Origin: Erythrobacter sp. UBA1916
GTDB taxonomy: Bacteria > Pseudomonadota > Alphaproteobacteria > Sphingomonadales > Sphingomonadaceae
Direction: 5' to 3'
Length of the DNA stretch: 25,213 nucleotides
NCBI GenBank assembly: GCA_002337385.1
Contig: DDFY01000030.1
Coordinates: 122,427-147,639 of the forward strand
A program made the position numbers and the translations under genes. Below are positions 16,761 to 24,291 of the stretch, one piece after another. How positions within the stretch are numbered: the first letter of the stretch is position 1; every line of letters starts with the position of its first letter. The notes below the pieces were generated by a model. The model was given only the letters and a program-made list of their open reading frames with translations. It searched no databases and was not told where the DNA came from.

Positions 16761-16794
16761 AAAAAGGAAGTGGCCCGGTACAAGCCCGGGCCAC
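16761..16794 (-). terminator. Intrinsic terminator or attenuator inside the spc operon (rpmD-rplO)
   Basis: On the minus strand a perfect 9-bp stem, GTGGCCCGG (16794-16786) with CCGGGCCAC (16778-16770), has a 7-nt loop and is followed by TTCCTTTTT. This is as canonical as the end-of-cluster terminator, but it sits between two genes expected to share a transcript, 27 nt after the rpmD stop. Partial readthrough would lower rplO, secY and adk relative to the upstream genes. Confidence 0.8.
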
Positions 16795-16804
16795 GCAATG
16801 TCAA
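16781..16804 (-). promoter_or_regulatory. Possible promoter overlapping the rpmD-rplO terminator
   Basis: The minus strand has a perfect TTGACA (16804-16799). A 16-nt spacer ends at TGTACC, a weak -10 with three of six matches, inside the hairpin loop and stem. The -35 alone is convincing. Whether it drives rplO-secY-adk is uncertain. Confidence 0.3.
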
Positions 16805-16821
16805 TATTTCCTGCCGGATCG

Positions 16822-16998
16822 TCAGTCGACGATTTCGACCATGTGCGGCAGCTTGCGGATCGCTCCGCGCACTTCCGGCGTATCCTTCAACTCGACGACC
16901 TTGTGCATCTTGTTGAGGCCCAGGCCGATCAGAATCTTGCGCTGGCTTTCCGGACGACGGATCGGCGAACCGATCTGCTTGATCTTGATAGTCGCCAT
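16822..16998 (-). CDS. rpmD: 50S ribosomal protein L30
   Basis: This short gene of 58 residues begins MATIKIKQIGSPIRR and continues with ILIGLGLNKMHKVVELKDTP and IRKLPHMVEIVD. It is the bacterial short L30 form, and the signature GLGLNKMHKVVE is clear. It lies between rpsE (6-nt gap) and rplO, in standard spc order. Confidence 0.97.
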   Translation of the reverse strand: MATIKIKQIGSPIRRPESQRKILIGLGLNKMHKVVELKDTPEVRGAIRKLPHMVEIVD

Positions 16999-17004
16999 TG
17001 TCTG

Positions 17005-17802
17005 TTACTCCGCGATAGCAGCAGCTTCGGCTTCCGCCTCAGCTTCGCTGACCTGACCACCACGGCCCAGAAGGTCGGCGACCTTCTTGCCACGACGCAT
17101 TGCAACCGACTTCGGCGAAGACTGGTTGGTGAGCGCGTCGAAGGTGGCACGGATCATGTTGTAAGGGTTCGAGGTGCCGATCGACTTGGTGACCACGTCG
17201 GCCACGCCAAGGCTTTCGAACACGGCGCGCATCGGACCACCCGCGATGATGCCGGTGCCCGGAGGCGCCGAACGCACGTTGACCTTGCCAGCGCCGAAGT
17301 GGCCCTTGCCGTCATGGTGCAGCGTGCGGCCTTCCTTCAGCGGCACGCGGATCATCTTCTTCTTGGCAGCAGCGGTTGCCTTGTTGATCGCCTCGGGCAC
17401 TTCACGGGCCTTGCCGTGGCCGAAGCCGACGCGGCCCTTGCCGTCACCCACCACGACCAGCGCGGCGAAACCGAAGCGCTTACCGCCCTTCACCACCTTG
17501 GCGACGCGGTTGATGTGGACGAGCTTTTCGATCAGCTCCTCACCATCGTCGTCACCGCCGCGACGGTCATCACGACCGCGACCACGACCACGGCCGTCAC
17601 GGCCGCCGTCACGTCCACCGCGACCACCACGATCGCCGCCGCGACCACCACGGCCACCACGAGCGCCGCGCTCGTTGCCGTCGCTCGCCTGAGCGGGCGA
17701 CTGGTTGGCAGCAGCTTCGCTCGGAGCGGTGGTCGGCGTCGGGGTCGAGCCCGCATTGTCTACCACGGGAGTTTCCGCGTTGTTGTTTTCATCAGCCATC
17801 AT
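17005..17802 (-). CDS. rpsE: 30S ribosomal protein S5 with Arg/Gly-rich N-terminal extension
   Basis: This S5 is 265 residues against about 167 in E. coli. S5 sits at the mRNA entry and affects decoding fidelity. The normal core runs from about 88 (EELIEKLVHINRVAKVVKGGKRFGF) to about 245, with the family motif GRTLHHDGKGHFGAGKV. In front are an Asn/Thr/Pro/Ala region (1-44) and an RGG/RGD-rich stretch (45-83, such as RGGRGGDRGGRGGRDGGRDG). A C-terminal acidic tail (SEAEAEAEAAAIAE) follows the core. The stretch is in frame and without stops, so it is part of the protein. The start overlaps the rplR stop (TGATG). A second ATG three bases later (17799) is equally possible. Confidence 0.97.
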   Translation of the reverse strand: MMADENNNAETPVVDNAGSTPTPTTAPSEAAANQSPAQASDGNERGARGGRGGRGGDRGGRGGRDGGRDGRGRGRGRDDRRGGDDDGEELIEKLVHINRVAKVVKGGKRFGFAALVVVGDGKGRVGFGHGKAREVPEAINKATAAAKKKMIRVPLKEGRTLHHDGKGHFGAGKVNVRSAPPGTGIIAGGPMRAVFESLGVADVVTKSIGTSNPYNMIRATFDALTNQSSPKSVAMRRGKKVADLLGRGGQVSEAEAEAEAAAIAE

Positions 17803-18146
17803 CAGAACTCCAGCCCGCCTTCACGAGCGGCATCGGCCAGCGCCTTGACGCGGCCATGGAACAGGAACCCGCCGCGATCAAACACGACAGTGGTCACGCC
17901 GGCCTTCTTGGCGGCAGCGGCAATGTCCTTGCCGACCTGTTCGGCAGCGGCGACATTGGCGCCCGAAGCCTTGCCACCAAGCGTGGAGGCAGCGGCAACG
18001 GTGCGACCATCGGCATCGTCGATGATCTGGGCATAGATGTGCTTGCCGGTGCGGTGCACGGACAGGCGCGGCTTGCCGCCGGCGCGAGAGCGCAGGGCCG
18101 TGCGGACACGGCGACGACGACGTTCGAAAAGGGACAGCTTTGCCAT
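17802..18146 (-). CDS. rplR: 50S ribosomal protein L18
   Basis: This 114-residue L18, a 5S rRNA-binding protein, begins MAKLSLFERRRRRVRTALR. It has the conserved RLSVHRTGKHIYAQIIDD and ends FDRGGFLFHGRVKALADAAREGGLEF-like. I chose the ATG at 18146 over 18185 because GGAAGGGAAGAAG lies just upstream and the family starts here. It begins one base after the rplF stop, and its stop overlaps the rpsE start. Confidence 0.97.
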   Translation of the reverse strand: MAKLSLFERRRRRVRTALRSRAGGKPRLSVHRTGKHIYAQIIDDADGRTVAAASTLGGKASGANVAAAEQVGKDIAAAAKKAGVTTVVFDRGGFLFHGRVKALADAAREGGLEF

Positions 18147-18147
18147 C

Positions 18148-18681
18148 TTACTTCTTCTTCCCTTCCTTGCGGAAGATATACTCACCGCGATACTTCACGC
18201 CCTTGCCCTTGTAAGGCTCAGGCTTGCGCCACTCGCGAATTTCGGCAGCGAACTGACCGACCTTCTGCTTGTCCATACCCGAAATCTCGACCGTGGTCTG
18301 ATCAGGGGTCTTCACCTCGATGCCCTCGGGCACCGGAAGGTCGACGTCATGCGAGAAACCGAGCTGCAGCTTCAGGGTCTTGCCCTGAACGCTGGCACGA
18401 TAACCAACACCGGAGATCTCCAGCACCTTCGTGAAACCGTCGGTGACGCCTTCGATCAGGTTGGAAACCAGGGTGCGCTGCATGCCCCAGTGGGAGCGAG
18501 CCGGCTTGCTATCGTTAGCCGGCGTGACCGAAATCTCGCCGTCCTCGATCTTGTACGAAATCAGGTCCGACGTGCTCATCGAAAGCGTGCCCTTCGGGCC
18601 CTTCACGTTGAGCGAACCGTTCTCGATCGTGGCCGTTACCCCGCTCGGGATAGCGACCGCTCTTTTGCCGATGCGGCTCAT
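18148..18681 (-). CDS. rplF: 50S ribosomal protein L6
   Basis: This 177-residue L6 has two repeated folds. It begins MSRIGKRAVAIPSGV. The C-terminal EPYKGKGVKYRGEYIFRKEG is the family signature and contacts the sarcin-ricin region of the large subunit. Its start overlaps the rpsH stop by one base (TGATG). Confidence 0.98.
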   Translation of the reverse strand: MSRIGKRAVAIPSGVTATIENGSLNVKGPKGTLSMSTSDLISYKIEDGEISVTPANDSKPARSHWGMQRTLVSNLIEGVTDGFTKVLEISGVGYRASVQGKTLKLQLGFSHDVDLPVPEGIEVKTPDQTTVEISGMDKQKVGQFAAEIREWRKPEPYKGKGVKYRGEYIFRKEGKKK

Positions 18682-19076
18682 CAGAACACCTCCGCCAGCA
18701 CTTCGCCGCCGACGTTCTGGGTGCGCGCTTCGGCATCCGAAAGCACACCGCGAGGCGTCGAGACGATGGTGATGCCAAGGCCGTTGCGCACGTTCGGAAG
18801 TTCCTTGGAACCCGAATAGACGCGGCGGCCAGGCTTCGACACGCGGGCAACATGCTTGATCGCAGGTTCGCCCTCGAAATACTTCAGTTCGATCCGCAGG
18901 GCCTTGTGGGCGCCGTTGGTGTCTTCCGAGTAGCCACGGATGTAGCCTTCGCGCTGGAGCACTTCGAGCACGTTGGCACGCAGCTTCGAAGCCGGCGAAA
19001 GGACGGAATCCTTCTTGGCCTGCTGGCCGTTGCGGATGCGGGTGAGCATATCACCCAGGGGATCGGTCAATGCCAT
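18681..19076 (-). CDS. rpsH: 30S ribosomal protein S8
   Basis: This 131-residue S8 binds 16S rRNA and, in E. coli, represses the spc operon by binding its own mRNA near rplE. MALTDPLGDMLTRIRNGQ and the C-terminal GITIVSTPRGVLSDAEAR are the signatures. It begins 12 nt after rpsN. Whether the E. coli-type S8 control site exists here cannot be seen by eye. Confidence 0.98.
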   Translation of the reverse strand: MALTDPLGDMLTRIRNGQQAKKDSVLSPASKLRANVLEVLQREGYIRGYSEDTNGAHKALRIELKYFEGEPAIKHVARVSKPGRRVYSGSKELPNVRNGLGITIVSTPRGVLSDAEARTQNVGGEVLAEVF

Positions 19077-19088
19077 CTCTCTAGGTCC

Positions 19089-19394
19089 TTACCAGCTCGA
19101 CTTGGTGACGCCGGGGATCATGCCCTTGTTGGCAAGATCACGCAGCTCAATACGGCACAGGCCGAACTTGCGGTAGTAGCCGCGCGGGCGGCCGGTGGTG
19201 TTGCAGCGGTTACGCACGCGAGTCGGGTTCGCGTTGCGCGGCAGCTCAGCCATCTTGAGGCGGGCCATAAGACGCTCGGTCTCATCGAGCGACTCATCGT
19301 CGGCAATCGCCTTCAGCTTCGCATACTTCGCGGCATACTTCTGAACGAGCTTCTTACGCTTCTCGTTCTTGTTGATGGAACTCAGTTTCGCCAT
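19089..19394 (-). CDS. rpsN: 30S ribosomal protein S14 (zinc-independent form)
   Basis: This 101-residue long-form S14 lacks the CxxC zinc ribbon found in short S14 proteins. Marks are RPRGYYRKFGLCRIELRDLA and the end GMIPGVTKSSW. The N-terminal half is a charged helix (MAKLSSINKNEKRKKLVQ). It lies between rplE and rpsH. Only one form of S14 is present in the window. Confidence 0.98.
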   Translation of the reverse strand: MAKLSSINKNEKRKKLVQKYAAKYAKLKAIADDESLDETERLMARLKMAELPRNANPTRVRNRCNTTGRPRGYYRKFGLCRIELRDLANKGMIPGVTKSSW

Positions 19395-19436
19395 TGGACT
19401 TAAGCTCTCTCTCTTCTCAGCTCTGCAGGCAGCGGC

Positions 19437-20021
19437 TTACGCCGCCGCCTTTTCTTCGTCAGCCGACTGTTCGGCCGGGAACGGGAAACCGAACAGGCGC
19501 AGCAGTTCGCGCGCTTCGTCGTCGGTCTTGGCGGTGGTGGTGACAATGATGTCCATGCCGCGCACCTTGTCGATCTGGTCGTAGCTGATCTCAGGGAAGA
19601 TGATCTGCTCCTTGATGCCCATGGCGTAGTTGCCATTGCCATCGAACGACTTCGGGTTGAGGCCACGGAAATCTCGGATGCGCGGCATCGCGATCGTCAC
19701 CAGACGGTCGAGGAATTCGTACATCCGGTCACGGCGCAGGTTGACCTTGCAGCCGATCGGCATGCCGTCGCGCAGCTTGAACTGGGCGATCGACTTCTTG
19801 GCCTTGGTGATCACGGGCTTCTGGCCAGCGATCTTTTCCATTTCCTCAGCGGCAACCTGAACCTTCTTCTTGTCCTGGCTGGCTTCGCCCACACCCATGT
19901 TGAGCGTGATCTTGTCCAGACGCGGGACTTCCATGTGGTTCTTGTAACCGAACTTCTCGGTCATCGCCTTGGCGATTTCCTCGTTGTACTTGGTCTTCAG
20001 ACGCGGCGTGTAATCACCCAT
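19437..20021 (-). CDS. rplE: 50S ribosomal protein L5
   Basis: This 194-residue L5 binds 5S rRNA and forms the bridge to S13. The family core has RLDKITLNMGVGEA, LNPKSFDGNGNYAMGI and GMDIIVTTTAKTDDEARELL. The protein is about 15 residues longer than E. coli L5 because of an acidic tail (PAEQSADEEKAAA). I chose the ATG at 20021 (MGDYTPRLKTKYNEE). It overlaps the rplX end by 8 nt, so translation is probably coupled. Confidence 0.97.
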   Translation of the reverse strand: MGDYTPRLKTKYNEEIAKAMTEKFGYKNHMEVPRLDKITLNMGVGEASQDKKKVQVAAEEMEKIAGQKPVITKAKKSIAQFKLRDGMPIGCKVNLRRDRMYEFLDRLVTIAMPRIRDFRGLNPKSFDGNGNYAMGIKEQIIFPEISYDQIDKVRGMDIIVTTTAKTDDEARELLRLFGFPFPAEQSADEEKAAA

Positions 20022-20334
20022 CGATCGTCTCCCCGGACTTGACGGCGACGCGCACCTTCTTGCCGTCCTTCTCTTCGAAACGGACGCGGGTGGGCTTGCC
20101 ATCCTTGGGATCGGCAACGGCGACATTCGAAATCGCCATCGGCGCGGCAACGCGGTCAATGCCGCCCTGCGGGTTGGCCTGGCTCGGCTTGCGGTGACGG
20201 GTCATCACGTTGATGCCATCGACCACGACCTTGCCTTCACCGGGAATGACCTTGGCGACCGTACCGGTCTGACCCTTGTCCTTGCCCGCAAGCACGACGA
20301 CCTGGTCGCCCTTCTTGATCTTTGCAGAAGCCAT
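20014..20334 (-). CDS. rplX: 50S ribosomal protein L24
   Basis: This 106-residue L24, an early assembly protein, has a KOW motif near the N terminus (KIKKGDQVVVLAGKDKGQTG) and the conserved VDGINVMTRHRKPSQ. Its start overlaps the rplN stop by one base (TAATG) and its end overlaps rplE by 8 nt. Confidence 0.98.
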   Translation of the reverse strand: MASAKIKKGDQVVVLAGKDKGQTGTVAKVIPGEGKVVVDGINVMTRHRKPSQANPQGGIDRVAAPMAISNVAVADPKDGKPTRVRFEEKDGKKVRVAVKSGETIDG

Positions 20335-20702
20335 TACAGCACCTCCGGAGCGAGCGAGATGATCTTCATGAAGCCCTTGCCGCGCAGTTCGCGGACCACC
20401 GGGCCAAAGATACGGGTGCCGATCGGCTCCTCGTTCTTGTTCACGAGCACCGCAGCATTGCTGTCGAAGCGGATGACCGTGCCGTCGACACGGCGGACAT
20501 CCTTCTTGGTGCGCACGATCACCGCGCGGTGAACGTCGCCCTTCTTGACGCGGGCACGCGGCTGCGCTTCCTTGACGGAAACGACGATCACGTCACCGAC
20601 GCTCGCGGTACGACGCTTCGAGCCACCCAGCACCTTAATGCACTGGACGCGCTTGGCGCCGGAGTTGTCCGCGACGTCGAGATTGGACTGCATCTGGATC
20701 AT
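20334..20702 (-). CDS. rplN: 50S ribosomal protein L14
   Basis: This 122-residue L14 of the large-subunit interface begins MIQMQSNLDVADNSGAK and has KVLGGSKRRTASVGDVIVVS, the family signature. The C-terminal FGPVVRELRGKGFMKIISLAPEV is conserved. It is first after a 122-nt gap from rpsQ that contains a strong hairpin. Confidence 0.98.
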   Translation of the reverse strand: MIQMQSNLDVADNSGAKRVQCIKVLGGSKRRTASVGDVIVVSVKEAQPRARVKKGDVHRAVIVRTKKDVRRVDGTVIRFDSNAAVLVNKNEEPIGTRIFGPVVRELRGKGFMKIISLAPEVL

Positions 20703-20775
20703 TGATCCGGTTCCTTCTCATTGGCTTGCCGAGACACCCAATACGACTGGGGCCCGGCAGTTCCTAAACGCCTAG

Positions 20776-20803
20776 CCCTTCCCCGCAGGCTTGCGAGGAA
20801 GGG
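20776..20803 (-). other. Hairpin in the rpsQ-rplN gap
   Basis: CCCTTCC (minus 20803-20797) pairs with GGAAGGG (20782-20776). After one mismatch, CGCA pairs with TGCG around a 4-nt loop. CTAGGCGTTTAGG follows, with no proper T-run. It sits 22 nt after the rpsQ stop, in one of the few long gaps of the cluster. Confidence 0.55.
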
Positions 20804-20824
20804 AAACTAAATCGGCTTGTCGGC

Positions 20825-21115
20825 TTAGTTGCCGGCGGCCTCTACATCGAGATCGGCCTCAATCGCAACACCCTTTGATGCAACGATCCGATCTTTCACC
20901 GCCCAGGTCTTGGTCTTGGAGATCGGCTTGGTCTCCTCGATGCGGACCTTGTCGCCAACCTTGTACTCGTTGGCTTCGTCGTGGGCGTGGTACTTCTTCG
21001 ACCGCTTGATGATCTTGCCGTAAAGCGGGTGCTTCACGCGGCGTTCGACCAGCACGGTCACGGTCTTGTCGGTCTTGTCGGAGCTGACGGTCCCGATCAG
21101 GATACGCTTGGGCAT
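20825..21115 (-). CDS. rpsQ: 30S ribosomal protein S17
   Basis: This 96-residue S17 is an early 16S rRNA-binding protein. It begins MPKRILIGTVSSDKTDKTV and has HPLYGKIIKRSKKYHAHDE and the GDKVRIEETKPISKTKTW signature. It carries a short acidic C-terminal tail (EADLDVEAAGN). It begins 11 nt after rpmC. Confidence 0.98.
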   Translation of the reverse strand: MPKRILIGTVSSDKTDKTVTVLVERRVKHPLYGKIIKRSKKYHAHDEANEYKVGDKVRIEETKPISKTKTWAVKDRIVASKGVAIEADLDVEAAGN

Positions 21116-21126
21116 AGTCTGTCTCC

Positions 21127-21336
21127 TCAGCCCTGCGCCGCCGCGCTCTTGGCGCGTTCGGTCTGCAGGGTTTTGATCTGCGCGATTTCGCGGCGGACCT
21201 CTTTCACCCGAGCCGAACGCTCGAGCTGGTTGGTCGCAGCCTGGAACCGCAGGTTGAGCTGTTCGCGCTTGAGCGAGGTCAGCTGTTCACCCAGCTGATC
21301 GTCGGTCTTGGTGCGAAGATCTTCAATCTTGGCCAT
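21127..21336 (-). CDS. rpmC: 50S ribosomal protein L29
   Basis: This 69-residue helical L29 lies near the exit tunnel. The core LRTKTDDQLGEQLTSLKREQ, then LNLRFQAATNQLE and RREIAQIKTL, matches the family. Its start overlaps the rplP stop by one base (TAATG). Confidence 0.97.
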   Translation of the reverse strand: MAKIEDLRTKTDDQLGEQLTSLKREQLNLRFQAATNQLERSARVKEVRREIAQIKTLQTERAKSAAAQG

Positions 21337-21770
21337 TATTCGCCTCCCAGGTGCGAGGTGTCACCGAGACGGGCAACGACCTTGGTCTTGATCGGCAGCT
21401 TCATCGCGGCACGTTCGAAGGCTTCGGCGGCCAGCGGGCCGGGAACGCCATCGAGTTCGAACAGGATACGGCCCGGCTTGACGCGCGCGGCCCAGTATTC
21501 GACGGAACCCTTGCCCTTACCCTGACGGACTTCGGCAGGCTTCTTCGACACCGGCACATCGGGGAACACGCGGATCCACAGACGACCCTGACGGCGAATG
21601 TGGCGGGTGATCGCACGACGCGCAGCTTCGATCTGGCGAGCGGTGATACGTTCCGGTTCCATCGCCTTGAGGCCATAGGAGCCGAAGTTCAGCGCCGCGC
21701 CGCCCTTGGCGAGACCATGGATCTTGCCCTTGAAGGCCTTGCGGAACTTGGTTTTTTTAGGTTGCAGCAT
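21336..21770 (-). CDS. rplP: 50S ribosomal protein L16
   Basis: This 144-residue L16 of the central protuberance and A-site region has the signatures MEPERITARQIEAARRAITR and GRLWIRVFPDVPVSKKP. EVRQGKGKGSVEYWAARV follows. The start is MLQPKKTKFRK, whose AAA-AAA codons form a seven-A run unusual for this GC-rich cluster. It begins 11 nt after rpsC. Confidence 0.98.
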   Translation of the reverse strand: MLQPKKTKFRKAFKGKIHGLAKGGAALNFGSYGLKAMEPERITARQIEAARRAITRHIRRQGRLWIRVFPDVPVSKKPAEVRQGKGKGSVEYWAARVKPGRILFELDGVPGPLAAEAFERAAMKLPIKTKVVARLGDTSHLGGE

Positions 21771-21781
21771 GATCTTCTACC

Positions 21782-22477
21782 TCAGCGAGCCGGGCGGACG
21801 CCGGACGTCTGCGATTCCATCATCAGGCGATCGGTCGAGGTCGGATCATGGCCCATGATCTCGCCCTTGAAGACCCACACCTTGATGCCGATGATGCCAT
21901 AGGCGGTCAGCGCCTCGGCTTCGGCATAGTCGATGTTGGCGCGCAGGGTGTGCAACGGCACACGGCCTTCGCGATACTGTTCGACGCGGGCGATCTCCGC
22001 ACCGCCGAGACGACCGGCACACATGATCTTGATGCCTTCGGCACCAAGGCGCATGGCCGACTGCATGGCGCGCTTCATCGCACGGCGGAAAGCGACACGG
22101 CGGATCAGCTGATCGGCAATGCCCTGAGCGACGAGCTTGGCATCGACTTCCGGCTTGCGGATTTCGACGATGTTCAGCTTCACTTCGCTGGTGGTCATCT
22201 TGGCCAGCTCAGCGCGCAGTTTTTCGATGTCTGCGCCCTTCTTGCCGATGATGACACCCGGACGTGCGGCATAGATCGACACGCGGCACATCTTGGCCGG
22301 GCGCTCGATCACAACCTTGGAAATAGCCGCCTGCGGCAGCTTGCCCATCACGTACTTGCGGATCTCGATGTCTTCCTTGAGCAGACGCGCATAGTCGCCA
22401 CCCTCGGCGTACCAGCGGCTGTCCCAAGTACGGTTGATCTGCAGACGCAGGCCGATCGGATTGCTCTTATGACCCAT
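21782..22477 (-). CDS. rpsC: 30S ribosomal protein S3
   Basis: This 231-residue S3 lines the mRNA entry with S4 and S5. The N-terminal MGHKSNPIGLRL is followed by a type II KH domain with the GXXG loop in GVIIGKKGADIEKL. The C-terminal domain has GAEGIKIMCAGRLGGAEIAR and the TAYGIIGIKVWVFKGE signature. It begins 2 nt after rplV ends. Confidence 0.98.
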   Translation of the reverse strand: MGHKSNPIGLRLQINRTWDSRWYAEGGDYARLLKEDIEIRKYVMGKLPQAAISKVVIERPAKMCRVSIYAARPGVIIGKKGADIEKLRAELAKMTTSEVKLNIVEIRKPEVDAKLVAQGIADQLIRRVAFRRAMKRAMQSAMRLGAEGIKIMCAGRLGGAEIARVEQYREGRVPLHTLRANIDYAEAEALTAYGIIGIKVWVFKGEIMGHDPTSTDRLMMESQTSGVRPAR

Positions 22478-22479
22478 GA

Positions 22480-22857
22480 TCAGGCCTCCTCTTGTTCGCG
22501 CACGACGATCCGCAGCCGGCTGAACGGCTTAAGGATACGGGTCGACTTGCCGCGGCCACGGGTTGCGAAACGCTTCATGGTGACCGACTTGCCAACGCTT
22601 GCCTCGGCAACGACGAGCGCGTCGACGTCGAGATCGTGGTTGTTCTCGGCATTGGCGATGGCCGAAGCCAGCACCTTCTGCGCGTCGCGAGCCATCGCGC
22701 GCTTGGAGAAGGAGAGGATGTTCATCGCCTCTTCCACCTTGCGGCCACGGATCAGCGCAGCGACCAGGTTCAGCTTCTGGGCCGAACCACGGATCGTGGT
22801 GCCGACTGCCAGAGCCTCATTGTCGGCAACGCGACGGGGGGCTTTCTGCTTGCTCAT
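22480..22857 (-). CDS. rplV: 50S ribosomal protein L22
   Basis: This 125-residue L22 contributes a loop to the exit-tunnel constriction. The C-terminal signature VAEASVGKSVTMKRFATRGR and KVLASAIANAENNHDLD are conserved. The tunnel loop region (MKRFATRGRGKSTRILKP) shows no insertion. Its start overlaps the rpsS stop (TGATG). Confidence 0.98.
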   Translation of the reverse strand: MSKQKAPRRVADNEALAVGTTIRGSAQKLNLVAALIRGRKVEEAMNILSFSKRAMARDAQKVLASAIANAENNHDLDVDALVVAEASVGKSVTMKRFATRGRGKSTRILKPFSRLRIVVREQEEA

Positions 22858-23132
22858 CAGCGCTTACCCTTCTTGTCGGCAGCGTGGCCCGGGAAGGTGC
22901 GCGTGGGCGCGAATTCACCGAGCTTGTGGCCGACCATTTCTTCCGAAACGGACACCGGGATGAACTTGTGGCCATTGTAGACGTTGAACGTCAGGCCGAC
23001 GAAATCAGGAAGCACAGTGGACCGACGCGACCAGGTCTTGATCGGCTTGGTGTTGCTAGCTTCCTGGGCTTCCTGCGCCTTCTTCAGCAGGTGAAGATCG
23101 ACGAACGGACCTTTCCAGACGGAACGTGCCAT
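22857..23132 (-). CDS. rpsS: 30S ribosomal protein S19
   Basis: This 91-residue S19 of the small-subunit head begins MARSVWKGPFVDLHLLKK and carries GHKLGEFAPTRTFPGHAADKK, the family signature. It begins 6 nt after rplB and overlaps rplV by one base. Confidence 0.98.
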   Translation of the reverse strand: MARSVWKGPFVDLHLLKKAQEAQEASNTKPIKTWSRRSTVLPDFVGLTFNVYNGHKFIPVSVSEEMVGHKLGEFAPTRTFPGHAADKKGKR

Positions 23133-23138
23133 CTTCGC

Positions 23139-23975
23139 TTACCTCTTCTTCTTGGCGTGACGCGAACGGATGATCATCTTGTCCGTCTGCTTGTTCTTGC
23201 GGGTACGAGCACCCTTGGTCGGCTTGCCCCACGGGGTCACCGGGTGACGACCGCCCGAGGTCCGGCCTTCACCACCACCGTGCGGGTGATCGACCGGGTT
23301 CTTGGCCACACCGCGGGTCAGCGGGCGACGGCCCATGTGACGCACGCGGCCAGCCTTGCCGAGGTTCTGGTTCTGGTTGTCGGGGTTCGACACCGAACCG
23401 ACCGTACCCATGCAATCGGCACGCAGGTAACGCTGCTCGCCCGAGTTCAGACGGACAATGACCATGCCGCGGTCACGACCGACCAGCTGCACATAGGTGC
23501 CGGCCGAACGGGCGATCTGACCGCCCTTGCCCGGCTTCATCTCGACGTTGTGGCAGATCGTGCCAACCGGCATCTGGCTCAGCAACATGGCGTTGCCGGG
23601 CTTGGTGTCAGTCTTCTCGTCGGCGATGATCTTGTCACCGGGAGCAACGCGGTTCGGCGCGATGATGTAGGCCAGTTCGCCATCGTCATACTTGATGAGC
23701 GCGATGAAAGCGGTGCGGTTGGGATCGTATTCGATCCGTTCCACGGTGCCTTCAACGCCCCACTTGCGACGCTTGAAGTCGATGAAACGATACTTCTGCT
23801 TGTGGCCACCGGCGATACCGCGGCTGGTCACATGGCCCTTGTTGTTGCGGCCACCGGTCTTGCGCTTACCTTCGGTCAGCGCCTTGACGGGCTTGCCCTT
23901 GTGCAGGCCGGTCTTGTCAACGAGGACAAGCGCGCGGCGGGCCGGGCTAGTCGGGTTATAGTTCTTCAGTGCCAT
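23139..23975 (-). CDS. rplB: 50S ribosomal protein L2
   Basis: This 278-residue L2 contacts the peptidyl transferase region and is needed for subunit association. The conserved NPVDHPHGGGEGRTSGGRH block holds H230 and H232, the region of the histidine important for L2 function in other bacteria. KTGGRNNKGHVTSRGIAGGH near residue 39 is also typical. It begins 4 nt after rplW. Confidence 0.99.
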   Translation of the reverse strand: MALKNYNPTSPARRALVLVDKTGLHKGKPVKALTEGKRKTGGRNNKGHVTSRGIAGGHKQKYRFIDFKRRKWGVEGTVERIEYDPNRTAFIALIKYDDGELAYIIAPNRVAPGDKIIADEKTDTKPGNAMLLSQMPVGTICHNVEMKPGKGGQIARSAGTYVQLVGRDRGMVIVRLNSGEQRYLRADCMGTVGSVSNPDNQNQNLGKAGRVRHMGRRPLTRGVAKNPVDHPHGGGEGRTSGGRHPVTPWGKPTKGARTRKNKQTDKMIIRSRHAKKKR

Positions 23976-23979
23976 GGGA

Positions 23980-24291
23980 TCAGCTCACACCCTCGGTGAT
24001 GTCGATCGGGTCCTGACCCTCTGCGAGAGTCACGATCGCCTTCTTGAAGTCGGTGCGGGTGTAGGGCTTGCCCTTCCACCGCTTCGTCTTGCCCTTGCTC
24101 ACGATCGTGTTGACCGCCTTCACCTTGCGATCAAACAGAGCCTCGACGGCCTCCTTGATCTGGGGCTTGGTAGCGGTGCCAGCGACCTTGAACACAACCG
24201 CGTTGTTCTCCGAGAGCAGCGTAGCCTTCTCGGTGATGTGCGGCGACAGGATAACGTCGTAGTGACGCGCGTCGATCTGCTGCTTAGCCAT
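23980..24291 (-). CDS. rplW: 50S ribosomal protein L23
   Basis: This 103-residue L23 is the exit-tunnel docking site for trigger factor and SRP. HYDVILSPHITEKATLL and the RKVKAVNTIVSKGKTKR loop followed by DFKKAIVTLAEGQ fit the family. Its start overlaps the rplD end by 8 nt (ATGGCTAA), which suggests coupling. Confidence 0.98.
   Translation of the reverse strand: MAKQQIDARHYDVILSPHITEKATLLSENNAVVFKVAGTATKPQIKEAVEALFDRKVKAVNTIVSKGKTKRWKGKPYTRTDFKKAIVTLAEGQDPIDITEGVS

Noticed and set aside
21336..21770. Seven-A run near the rplP start as a programmed frameshift site
   Set aside because: The run is read as AAA AAA A in the zero frame and does not fit the X_XXY_YYZ slippery pattern. The zero frame gives full-length L16.
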